Positions 1 to 7,124 of a DNA stretch of 27,884 nucleotides are shown here, piece after piece. The notes under the pieces are model-generated. The model was not told where the DNA came from, searched no databases, and saw only the letters and a list, made by a program, of their open reading frames with translations. How positions within the stretch are numbered: position 1 is the first letter of the stretch; each line of letters starts with the position of its first letter. Source of the DNA: G963674505 sp964575975 (lineage in GTDB: Bacteria; Desulfobacterota; Desulfobacteria; Desulfobacterales; SKZT01); assembly GCA_964575975.1 (NCBI GenBank), contig CAZNTU010000063.1:1-27884 (forward strand), given 5' to 3'. Position numbers and translations under genes: made by a program.

Positions 1-987
1 ATGAGCCTTTCCGGTGATACGGAGCTTCGCCCGCTCGGCTTCAAGCGGGCCGCGTCCGTAACCCTGGATTTCGCGGACATCGAGACTGTCGATGTCTTCG
101 GAAAGAAGAAGGTTCTCTATTCGCGGAAGGGTCCGGTTTCGTTCCCTCTCGAGGTGGATACCCCGCGTGAAATCGGCCGCGGAATTCTTGAAATGACGGT
201 CAAGGATAAAAAGAACCTGGAGATCCTTAAGATCAAAAAATCAAGACTGGCAAAAATCAATTCCGGGCCCCTGAGCGCGGTGCCCGTTCTGGAGCCGGGA
301 GACCTCGAATCGTTGCCGCCGGGGGAATACCTGATCTGCATGGCCCTGGTATGGAAGAACGGCAAGGGAGAAAACCGCGGCGTCTCCAAGCATCTGGAAA
401 TCGCGTTATGCGGCGATGTCGTATTCGACGGGGTGGAAGAATCGCCGACACTCATTCCCCTTGCCGATCCAGGCCGGTTCGGCGCGTACTGGCACAAAAT
501 CTGGGAAGGCTCTTTCACGGAGGAACGGAAACGGTTCGAGTTCAAAATCAAGTATTACACGGTTCTGGATCTTTCGAGAGAGCGCAACGCCCGGACGGAA
601 ACAAAAATGAAAATCACCGCCAACCAAGACAAGAAGGTAAAGGGACTCGTGAAGGCGGGCATGGAATACGGCCTGGAAGACCTCAATCGACTGATCCCCG
701 CCCTTGCTCCTGGCGCCCGGACGCTTTCCGAAGACGAACTCGACGTTCTTCGGACGGAGGATTTCAAGGAGCGGTTCAACCAGGCGGCCCAATACAATGC
801 GGAAATACGAGGTCGGAACGGCGATACCGGGGTTGTCTGGGTCTATCCGGAAATGAAGCTTCAGACTCTGCTGCTGAAGACCGTCCGGACGACCAACATC
901 CACGGGCTCGTTACCGGATTCGGGGAAAAGAGGGTTTCCTTTCCCCTGCCGGTTCTGGTCCATTTTATCGGAGCGAGGACAAAATGA
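1..987 (+). CDS. Unrecognised beta-rich protein, possibly 5'-partial
   Basis: I do not recognise this 328-residue protein. An ATG sits at the first base of the window, so the true start may lie upstream. The composition is soluble, with many short alternating hydrophobic stretches, which suggests beta-strands in one or two sandwich-like domains, and a charged linker near residues 190-215. No signal peptide or membrane segment is visible. The stop codon overlaps the next start in an ATGA arrangement, so it is translationally coupled to the downstream genes and belongs to the operon ending with the papain-like/zinc-peptidase protein. A structural or adaptor role is only a guess from context. 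Confidence 0.75.
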   Translation: MSLSGDTELRPLGFKRAASVTLDFADIETVDVFGKKKVLYSRKGPVSFPLEVDTPREIGRGILEMTVKDKKNLEILKIKKSRLAKINSGPLSAVPVLEPGDLESLPPGEYLICMALVWKNGKGENRGVSKHLEIALCGDVVFDGVEESPTLIPLADPGRFGAYWHKIWEGSFTEERKRFEFKIKYYTVLDLSRERNARTETKMKITANQDKKVKGLVKAGMEYGLEDLNRLIPALAPGARTLSEDELDVLRTEDFKERFNQAAQYNAEIRGRNGDTGVVWVYPEMKLQTLLLKTVRTTNIHGLVTGFGEKRVSFPLPVLVHFIGARTK

Positions 988-1136
988 ACGAAGGCACCTT
1001 GAACGAAACGGAAACGCGGGTCGAAGCGCTTCCTCTGTTCGAAGGCATGAAAATTCTATTCGACGACAAGGCCGGTCTCTATCCGGTGAACGTGACCCAT
1101 GACGAACCCGATGTCCGGCAATCTCGCCGATCCTGA
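984..1136 (+). CDS. 50-residue microprotein, unknown function
   Basis: This short frame begins with ATG overlapping the previous stop (ATGA) and encodes about 50 residues with an acidic N-terminal half and a short hydrophobic patch around LPLFEGMKILF. It ends 38 bases inside the next gene, read in another phase. The coupled start supports translation. Alternatively it could be the displaced N-terminus of the next protein, separated by a frameshift. No family is recognised. Confidence 0.45.
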   Translation: MNEGTLNETETRVEALPLFEGMKILFDDKAGLYPVNVTHDEPDVRQSRRS

Positions 1137-1389
1137 CGGCGACGGGACCGACCCTCGTTTGTCCGACTTCATCGAGGAAGCGGCGGGCGCTCTCCTGGAA
1201 GAGACCGAATACGGCGAAAACGGCATGACGGTCGAAACCATGACCATCAGCCTTCCGGTAGAATGCCGGGTGGAAATGGAAGAGGGGAGGCCTTCGATAC
1301 GGATCATGGCGCCTCGGCGCACGGAGACCACTGTCAAACCGGTACTGCACCGTTTAACGATAAGGGTGGACAGAGATGCCGACCTCTGA
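1099..1389 (+). CDS. Small protein resembling trypsin-co-occurring-type domains
   Basis: It encodes 96 residues from ATG at 1099, with a GGTGA at 1086-1090 as a possible ribosome site; ATG at 1111 is an alternative. An N-terminal acidic tail is followed by a predicted helix (about 22-36) and then two or three beta-strands ending in LTIRVDRD. This helix-plus-strands order matches the N-terminal part of the next protein, which looks like a trypco2 domain. I infer a shared fold; the sequence similarity is weak. The end overlaps the next gene by 14 bases, so the two are probably co-translated. Confidence 0.6.
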   Translation: MTNPMSGNLADPDGDGTDPRLSDFIEEAAGALLEETEYGENGMTVETMTISLPVECRVEMEEGRPSIRIMAPRRTETTVKPVLHRLTIRVDRDADL

Positions 1390-2152
1390 CGACAGGCCCG
1401 ACGAGAGCTGGAATCTAGAATCGTTTTTAGACTCTCTCATCTTCGAGCTGGACAAGGCCCAGGATACCCTTTCCGTCAAGGGGATCAACCGGAAGCTGAC
1501 CTATACCGTAAAGGACATGGCCCTGGATCTGAACGTGTTCCCCGAATACACGAAGGGCGGAATACGGTTTACCACCGCGAAACCCGGCGAACAGGGGGCT
1601 TCCAAGATATCCCTTCAGCTGGGATCGATCAGCGACCGGCAGATCCGGGAGACCACCAAAAAACCCCTTTCGGCCGACGATATCGCCATCGAAAATATCG
1701 AGGAGATCGATCCCGAGGTCAGGGAGTCCCTGAAGAAGGTGGGGATCAATTCGGTCAACGATCTTGAACGGATGGAGCGGCAAAAGGTCAATATCGAGAA
1801 GGTGGTGGACAGCAAAGCCGGTTCCGGGAAAAAGGTCGATTACGGCAACCTGGCCAATCTCATCAACAAGGCGAGAAGAAAGGAGTTCGCCCCGAAGGTG
1901 ATGCAGGCCAGTCTCTATCCCGGGGATCATGGCGGCATGGAGCTGCGACTTCAAGGAGAAAATCTTGCGGTACTGAAACAAAAGGAGTTTGTCCCGGAGG
2001 CGATGTTGAACAACCGGAAAATAGAAATCAAGGCGGCGGGACCGGACCATATCGCGTTGATCCTGTCTCGGGACGCGGTAACCCCGGGGGAAAACACCCT
2101 TCGTATCGCGCTTGATCCCTACGCGGTATTAAGCATGAGCCTGAAAATATAA
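1376..2152 (+). CDS. Three-part protein: trypco2-like, helix-hairpin-helix, TIG-like
   Basis: This 258-residue protein has three visible parts. Residues about 13-85 form a helix followed by strands (DMALDLNV, GGIRFTTAKPG, KISLQLGSI), a pattern like trypsin-co-occurring domain 2, which is known from multi-gene conflict and signalling systems. Residues about 108-165 look like a helix-hairpin-helix unit (IDPEVRESLKKVGINSVNDL). Residues about 173-258 resemble an IPT/TIG Ig-like domain (MELRLQGENLA...). No catalytic motif or signal peptide is seen, so an adaptor or scaffold role in this cluster is the most that can be inferred. Domain calls are by eye and not certain. Confidence 0.7.
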   Translation: MPTSDDRPDESWNLESFLDSLIFELDKAQDTLSVKGINRKLTYTVKDMALDLNVFPEYTKGGIRFTTAKPGEQGASKISLQLGSISDRQIRETTKKPLSADDIAIENIEEIDPEVRESLKKVGINSVNDLERMERQKVNIEKVVDSKAGSGKKVDYGNLANLINKARRKEFAPKVMQASLYPGDHGGMELRLQGENLAVLKQKEFVPEAMLNNRKIEIKAAGPDHIALILSRDAVTPGENTLRIALDPYAVLSMSLKI

Positions 2153-2168
2153 CGTGGAATAACGTGGA
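2149..2168 (+). repeat. Perfect 10-bp tandem duplication between two genes
   Basis: ATAACGTGGA occurs twice back to back. The first copy contains the TAA stop of the upstream gene, and the second supplies the GGAG ribosome site of the downstream gene. Confidence 0.85.
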
Positions 2169-2178
2169 GCGAGAAAAA

Positions 2179-3339
2179 ATGGTATTGCGAAAGAACTCTT
2201 TGGCAGGTTTGGAAAAGCGCCTCTCCCTCTCCAAAGGGAAAAAAAATGGATTGCGCCCCGCCGGACTCTCCCGGATTCAGGCGCATATCGACATGGTGAA
2301 AGGGAAATCGCCTGACGGAGAGACCGGCTCTTTAAGAAGAATGGAACAGGATAAAGGCTACCGGGGTCCTTCCGCCCTCAAATTCGCCCGGGGGTTCGAC
2401 CATTCGTCGGTTTCGACCCCATCCCTTTCGTCGCACGCTTTTTCCGTCCATCCCCTTTCCGTTTCACCCGTCAATGACGCTTTCTCCAATGTCGATTTTT
2501 CCGCGGAAGTGGAGGCGTTCGAGGCGTCCTACGGAAGAAACCCGTATGGATACGGGCCGGGAGGGCCGGCCATCGCCTTTGACGACGGGCAATCCAACCT
2601 TGGGGATTCTCTGCCGGAACACGAACGGCCATACCGGAGCGCGATTCCTTCCAAAACGCCTTCCCCGGAAGGCCAACCCTCGACCGAAGCCGCTCCGCAG
2701 CATCGGCCATCCCCCGCGCCCTGTCCAGAGAGCGAGCCGGTGAAACAGGAGCCGACGATAATACCGCTTCCGCAAACCGCCGCCGCCATGAGCGCCTTCG
2801 AGCGGGACATCGACCGGATGATATCCACCGCCAAACAACGGGGCGACAGCCCTGCCGTAAGGCAGGATACTAAAGAGAAGGCCGTCTCTCCATCCAGTCT
2901 TTCACGCGAATCCGAAAGCCATCCCCATGACATCTTCGAGAAAATGGGAAGGAGTCTTCAGTTCGCCAACTCCTTCGATATCGGAAGCGTGGACGTCGTC
3001 AAGAAATTCGACCGGTTCGACAGGGAACTGGGGATAACGCCCGGAACTCGGCCCTCTCCCCAAAAAGAGCTGTTTTTTCAAATGGGCGCCCAGGATCTGA
3101 CAGATACGGATATCGCCTTGGACTTGGCCGAAATCGATATGATCCGGCAAGAGAGAAGCCTGGATTCGGGTTTCGCATCGGGGCAGGCTCAGGCGCCCGA
3201 TCCACCGTCCGATATCCGGAAAGAAAACATATCCGCTCCCGGAAACAACGGGGAAAAACCTTCGTCTTCGCCTGCCGAGGAAAACCGTTCCAGAACGACG
3301 CAGGCCATCGGAACGGCCGAGGATTTTTTAGGCGTATGA
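2179..3339 (+). CDS. Disordered Pro/Ser-rich protein of the left cluster
   Basis: I do not recognise a family for this protein of about 386 residues. ATG 2179 is preferred over the in-frame GTG at 2164 because GGAG at 2166-2169 is correctly spaced from it. The N-terminus is basic. Roughly residues 70-240 are rich in Pro, Ser and Glu and are probably disordered. A compact, more conserved-looking segment with HPHDIFEKMGRSLQFANSFD follows at about 250-290 and could be an interaction motif. No signal peptide or transmembrane segment is seen. It lies 46 bases before the papain-like multidomain gene, so a partner or linker of that protein is a reasonable but unproven idea. Confidence 0.7.
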   Translation: MVLRKNSLAGLEKRLSLSKGKKNGLRPAGLSRIQAHIDMVKGKSPDGETGSLRRMEQDKGYRGPSALKFARGFDHSSVSTPSLSSHAFSVHPLSVSPVNDAFSNVDFSAEVEAFEASYGRNPYGYGPGGPAIAFDDGQSNLGDSLPEHERPYRSAIPSKTPSPEGQPSTEAAPQHRPSPAPCPESEPVKQEPTIIPLPQTAAAMSAFERDIDRMISTAKQRGDSPAVRQDTKEKAVSPSSLSRESESHPHDIFEKMGRSLQFANSFDIGSVDVVKKFDRFDRELGITPGTRPSPQKELFFQMGAQDLTDTDIALDLAEIDMIRQERSLDSGFASGQAQAPDPPSDIRKENISAPGNNGEKPSSSPAEENRSRTTQAIGTAEDFLGV

Positions 3340-3385
3340 CAATCATGATTCACTCATTTGCAATAAATAAGGAAGGGATACGAGT

Positions 3386-5971
3386 ATGGGAAGCCGTCTG
3401 TTACAACTGGAGTCGTCCTTGCAGCGTTATAAGAGGGAACACGGCCAGCAGGGAAAGCGAAAATCCTCGCAGGCGTCCGTCGCGAAAAGCATCCGGCCCC
3501 GCAGTTTCAGCCGAATCGACTATACGGTACCGGGGACTTTGTCCGTGGTTCCCCAGCCCACCAACATGACCTGCTGGGCTGCGGCATACGCGGCGATCGT
3601 CAATTGGCGGGACCAGCAGAGCCGTTCCATCGAAAATATACTGAGCGACGCGGGCAGGCGATGGGTCGATATGTTCCTGAACAATCGGGGGCTGCCGCCC
3701 GGAGAGCACGACGCTTTCGCGCGGGATGCGGGTCTCCAAACGCTTGGTAACATCAACTTGACCCTTCAGGGATGGCATGACCTTCTAAGGACCCACGGTC
3801 CGGTATTCGTGGTGGTGGACATGCGGCCGGGCGCTCCTGGAGGCTTTCACGCCAGGGTCGTCTGCGGCGTTCACGAAGGCGCCTCCCCCGGCGATTCGGA
3901 ACTGGACATCATCGATCCGGGCCGGGGGGGACAAAGATACCGTGAGCGCATCTCGGTTTTCCTGGAACGGTACGAGGCGGAGATCGTCGAACGGGGACGG
4001 GCAAGAACACAGATCATGTATCTTCCCGCAGGCGCATCCCGGACCCTCGGCAGGCAGAAATCCACGTCCGCCAGAAACCTGAGACGGGCGCACGCCAAGT
4101 CTGCCGGACGCTCCCTGCCTGTCCATATGTTTACCGCCATCGATTACGCGGTTCCCGGCTCCGTTCAAGGAATTGCCCAGCCATCCGGCGGCAGCGCCTG
4201 GGCGGCTCTATATGCCATGATGCTCTCCTGGAAGGAAGGAAGAAGCGTGTCTGCCGCAGAGGCCCTGAATGCCGCAGGGAGCCTGTGGCAGGAGCTTCTC
4301 GCCCGCGGAGAGACGCCTGGGGAACAGCAACTGGTGCAGTTCCTCGGCCAGGTGGGATTGACCGCCGAACCTCCCGCGCCCGCAGCCTCGGATCGACTGG
4401 AACAGAAATTAAGGGATTTCGGTCCGCTGATCGTCTCCCGGGCCGGGCAATGGCAGGTTTCAGGCCAGATTCTCACCGCCGTCCAGGGAGACGGAACTCC
4501 CGAAGGAACCCGCCTCACTCTGACCGATCCATCGAACGGCCAGTCCTATCAGCTCTCTCTGGCCGATTTCACGGGAAAGCTTTCTCGACAGAACGGCAGC
4601 CAAGGCGGCATTCAATTGATTCACTGGCCCCGGGGCGCAAGAAACGGCGCCTCGGCCCCGCAACCGAATCGACAGGCGCCGGGAACCGCCCAGAGTTTCT
4701 TCCCTTCGCGATCTTTCTCGCGGAAGTTTGCATTTCCGGGCGTCATTGCGATGAGCCAGTCCTTTGACATCCGCTACGAGGTGCAATTGGTACCCCAATC
4801 GACACAGATGTCCTGCTGGGCCGCAGGGTTTTCCATGATTATCGGGTGGCGGCAGCGGATGAGCATCGACCCCAGGGAAATCGCGGCAGGCATCGGATAC
4901 TGGCGTCAATACTACATGCCGGCGGATCAGGGCGGCGGTCTTCCCCCGGACGACACCAACGCGTTACGGCATTGGGGCTTCGTGGCCGAACTGCCCCGGA
5001 CATACACTGTGGAAGGATTCAGAAGGCTTCTCGAAGACTATGGCCCGCTTTGGACCGCCGCGGCCACTCCCGGCGCCCACATACGGGTGGTGACCGGCAT
5101 TCACGGCGACGGCACGCCTGACGGCACCTTTGTTCATATCAACGATCCCGCCCCGGTGAACCAGGGGGCCCAGTATACCGAATCCTACAGCCGCTACGTG
5201 GAACGGCAATCCACCCTGGCGTCGCAGGAGATGAACATTCCCGGCGCGATTTACGTGGCCCATTTGCCGGGCCTTCCCGATTGGATGCGCCAAGCACGGG
5301 CTATAAGCCTGAGCTTTATCCCCATGCCCACCCAGTTTGCATTGACCAGAATCACCCATGCGGGCCCGTACCGGCTTGCTTACGACCGGTTGGAAGAGTC
5401 TGGGTACGGGGTGATCGAACCCTTGCCGGGAAGGGATACCAGGACCTTTCGGGGAGAGCCGTCACTTCAGACCGCCTTGAACAACTGGGCCGCAACCCTT
5501 CCCGCCGTCATGAGTCCCCCCCCGGCCTATATCCTGACGGGCGGTCTTTATAGGGATAAACCCGGCGCGCATGGACAAGGACTTGCCGTGGATATCGACG
5601 GATTCTACTGGTCCGACGCCGACAAATTCCTGGCACTGGACGCTCCCGCCGACTGGTGGCGCTATCTTAGGATCGAGGCCACATTGAGGAAACATTTCGG
5701 GACCGTCCTGAACTACGATTACGACCAGGCCCATCAGGATCACTGGCACTGCGACCTGACGGGAAATACCACGTGGCGGGGAGTTTCCGCCCAGGTAAAA
5801 TTCCTCCAGAGAGCGCTGAACGAAATCTGGAGGGAAAATCTCTTGATCGACGGTCAATTCGGGTCTTCCACGCGGGAAGCGGCGCGCCGGGCAGGATACG
5901 ATCTCTCCCAGGAAAGCAACTGGCAACGGTTTCTGGACAATATCATTGCACAGCAGTCAACCCCGCCATGA
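3386..5971 (+). CDS. Triple papain-like protein with zinc peptidase and PG-binding-like tail
   Basis: ATG 3386 follows a GGAAGGG site at good spacing. The 861 residues hold three papain-like (AvrRpt2/C70-type) domains. Domain 1 (about 45-215) shows C63, H155 and D177. Domain 2 (about 252-415) has A271 and S359 at the Cys and His positions and keeps D381, so it should be inactive. Domain 3 (about 460-628) shows C477, H565 and D587. Residues about 650-795 resemble the extensin-like C-terminal/M15 zinc peptidase fold, with H729, D736 and the pair H786/H788 as candidate ligands. Residues 800-855 resemble a peptidoglycan-binding repeat (VKFLQRAL...DGQFGSSTREAA). No Sec signal peptide is visible, which is odd for a wall-acting enzyme and suggests another export route or intracellular use. 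It could be an effector or a wall-remodelling enzyme; the domain calls are firmer than the role. Confidence 0.85.
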   Translation: MGSRLLQLESSLQRYKREHGQQGKRKSSQASVAKSIRPRSFSRIDYTVPGTLSVVPQPTNMTCWAAAYAAIVNWRDQQSRSIENILSDAGRRWVDMFLNNRGLPPGEHDAFARDAGLQTLGNINLTLQGWHDLLRTHGPVFVVVDMRPGAPGGFHARVVCGVHEGASPGDSELDIIDPGRGGQRYRERISVFLERYEAEIVERGRARTQIMYLPAGASRTLGRQKSTSARNLRRAHAKSAGRSLPVHMFTAIDYAVPGSVQGIAQPSGGSAWAALYAMMLSWKEGRSVSAAEALNAAGSLWQELLARGETPGEQQLVQFLGQVGLTAEPPAPAASDRLEQKLRDFGPLIVSRAGQWQVSGQILTAVQGDGTPEGTRLTLTDPSNGQSYQLSLADFTGKLSRQNGSQGGIQLIHWPRGARNGASAPQPNRQAPGTAQSFFPSRSFSRKFAFPGVIAMSQSFDIRYEVQLVPQSTQMSCWAAGFSMIIGWRQRMSIDPREIAAGIGYWRQYYMPADQGGGLPPDDTNALRHWGFVAELPRTYTVEGFRRLLEDYGPLWTAAATPGAHIRVVTGIHGDGTPDGTFVHINDPAPVNQGAQYTESYSRYVERQSTLASQEMNIPGAIYVAHLPGLPDWMRQARAISLSFIPMPTQFALTRITHAGPYRLAYDRLEESGYGVIEPLPGRDTRTFRGEPSLQTALNNWAATLPAVMSPPPAYILTGGLYRDKPGAHGQGLAVDIDGFYWSDADKFLALDAPADWWRYLRIEATLRKHFGTVLNYDYDQAHQDHWHCDLTGNTTWRGVSAQVKFLQRALNEIWRENLLIDGQFGSSTREAARRAGYDLSQESNWQRFLDNIIAQQSTPP

Positions 5972-6009
5972 CAAAAAACCGGCGATTCAAGGGTTATTGG
6001 ACTCCGCCA

Positions 6010-6047
6010 CACACATTGACACACAATTCGATGTGCGATATGGTGTG
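6010..6047 (+). promoter_or_regulatory. vapBC promoter with operator-like dyad
   Basis: TTGACA (6016-6021) and TATGGT (6039-6044) are spaced by 17 bases, a good sigma-70 promoter. Two nested inverted pairs, CACA/TGTG at 6010-6013/6044-6047 and at 6022-6025/6032-6035, share one centre at 6028.5. Autorepression by the VapB-VapC complex is typical of the family, so this is the likely operator. AAGGAGGTG follows as ribosome site. Confidence 0.65.
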
Positions 6048-6065
6048 CAAAAAAGGAGGTGTACA

Positions 6066-6263
6066 ATGGCCACAAATTTAGCGATCGACGATAAACTCTT
6101 AAACGAGGCGTTAGAGATCAGCGGGTTGAAGACCAAAAAGGATACTGTCAACCTAGCCCTTAAAGAGTTTGTAAACCGGCATAGGCAGCTTGAAATATTA
6201 AGTGTTTTTGGCAAAATGGATCCTGATCCCGATTATGACTATAAAAAGGGGAGGTCTCGTTGA
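6066..6263 (+). CDS. vapB: VapB-type antitoxin
   Basis: This 65-residue protein begins MATNLAIDDKLLNEALEISG and matches the VapB (PF09957-type) antitoxin pattern: an N-terminal strand, then a ribbon-helix-helix-like segment with a KKDTVNLAL helix, then an acidic tail (DPDPDYDY) that would contact the toxin. It would neutralise the neighbouring PIN-domain RNase and, with it, repress its own promoter. ATG 6066 is preceded by an excellent AAGGAGGTG site. Its stop overlaps the toxin start. The DNA is clearly AT-richer than its neighbours, consistent with recent acquisition. Confidence 0.9.
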   Translation: MATNLAIDDKLLNEALEISGLKTKKDTVNLALKEFVNRHRQLEILSVFGKMDPDPDYDYKKGRSR

Positions 6264-6667
6264 AAGTCCTTGTCGATACGCCGATATGGTCGTACGCGCT
6301 TCGTTCGAAGAATAACGAGTACCAAAACGAGGTAGATGCGCTTACCTCCCTTATTCGAGATCAGAGAACCATTATCGTAGGACCAATTAGACAAGAAATC
6401 CTGTCCGGCTACAGCGATCCGAGTAAGTTCCGCTTAATAAAAGAAAAACTATCCTATTTTGTCAACACCCCAATTTGGGACTCCGATTATGAGCTGGCTG
6501 CAGAATTCAGCAATAAATGCCGTAAAAAGGGAATTCAAGGATCGCATATTGATTTTCTTATTTGTGCAGTGGCTTATAGAATCGACATTCCCGTCTTTAC
6601 CAATGACAAAGATTTTGAGCATTATCGAAATATAATTTCCATCAAGCTTTTTAACATTGGGAGCTGA
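6260..6667 (+). CDS. vapC: VapC-type PIN-domain toxin ribonuclease
   Basis: The protein has 135 residues, a normal length for VapC. The PIN-domain acidic residues are visible: D6 in VDTPIW, E46 in QEIL, D98 in HIDFLI and D116 in TNDKDF. Family members are Mg-dependent RNases that cut tRNA or rRNA when freed from VapB; the target here cannot be read from sequence. The start is TTG at 6260, overlapping the antitoxin stop (TTGA), with AGGGGAGG just upstream; this should couple and limit toxin translation. All key residues are present, so the toxin is probably functional. Base composition is AT-rich like vapB. Confidence 0.9.
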   Translation: MKVLVDTPIWSYALRSKNNEYQNEVDALTSLIRDQRTIIVGPIRQEILSGYSDPSKFRLIKEKLSYFVNTPIWDSDYELAAEFSNKCRKKGIQGSHIDFLICAVAYRIDIPVFTNDKDFEHYRNIISIKLFNIGS

Positions 6668-6723
6668 CATATGAACCCTCTTTTCTTTACGAAAATATTT
6701 GTGTGAAAACGCGAGCTGTTCGA

Positions 6724-7065
6724 TCATACGATCCAGACCGCCCTGTCGCCGCACAGCGAAAGGACTTTGCGCGCGATCCTGTCCATGAGAAATTCCGGGA
6801 CGTCGGCGAGCCCTTTTCTGCCGACGACGACGGTGGCGAATTTTCCCGCCCTTGCTTCCTCCATGATTCCGTCGGCCCGGCTGATCTTTCCACTGAGAAT
6901 GGTTTCCTCGATTCGGAGTGGAGATCCAACAACGCCCCGGGGCTTCCGGCGCGAACATGGAACTATGCTACACTGGCGTCCCTGGAAAATGTCCTGCTTG
7001 CATATTCGACCGTCGCCATCGACTGCGGACTTCCGTCCACGGGAATCAACAAGCGTTTTTTCCAT
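6724..7065 (-). pseudogene. Decayed universal stress protein gene
   Basis: Two reading frames each hold part of a UspA-like domain. Just after the ATG at 7065 a one-base-shifted frame reads LLIPVDGSPQSMATVEYA, a typical Usp N-terminus, and then hits a TAG after DASVA. The frame of the ATG itself later gives the Usp C-terminus: EEARAGKFATVVVGRKGLADVPEFL ending in RAVWIV. At least one frameshift (probably in the A6 run at the start), one stop and an internal deletion separate them; the total is shorter than a normal domain. It sits about 60 bases downstream of hydA on the same strand and was probably the last gene of that operon. Confidence 0.75.
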
Positions 7066-7124
7066 TTTTTACTCCTTTCGCGGGGCATGATCGGAAACCG
7101 AAACCGCCGAGCTTCAGAGTACTG

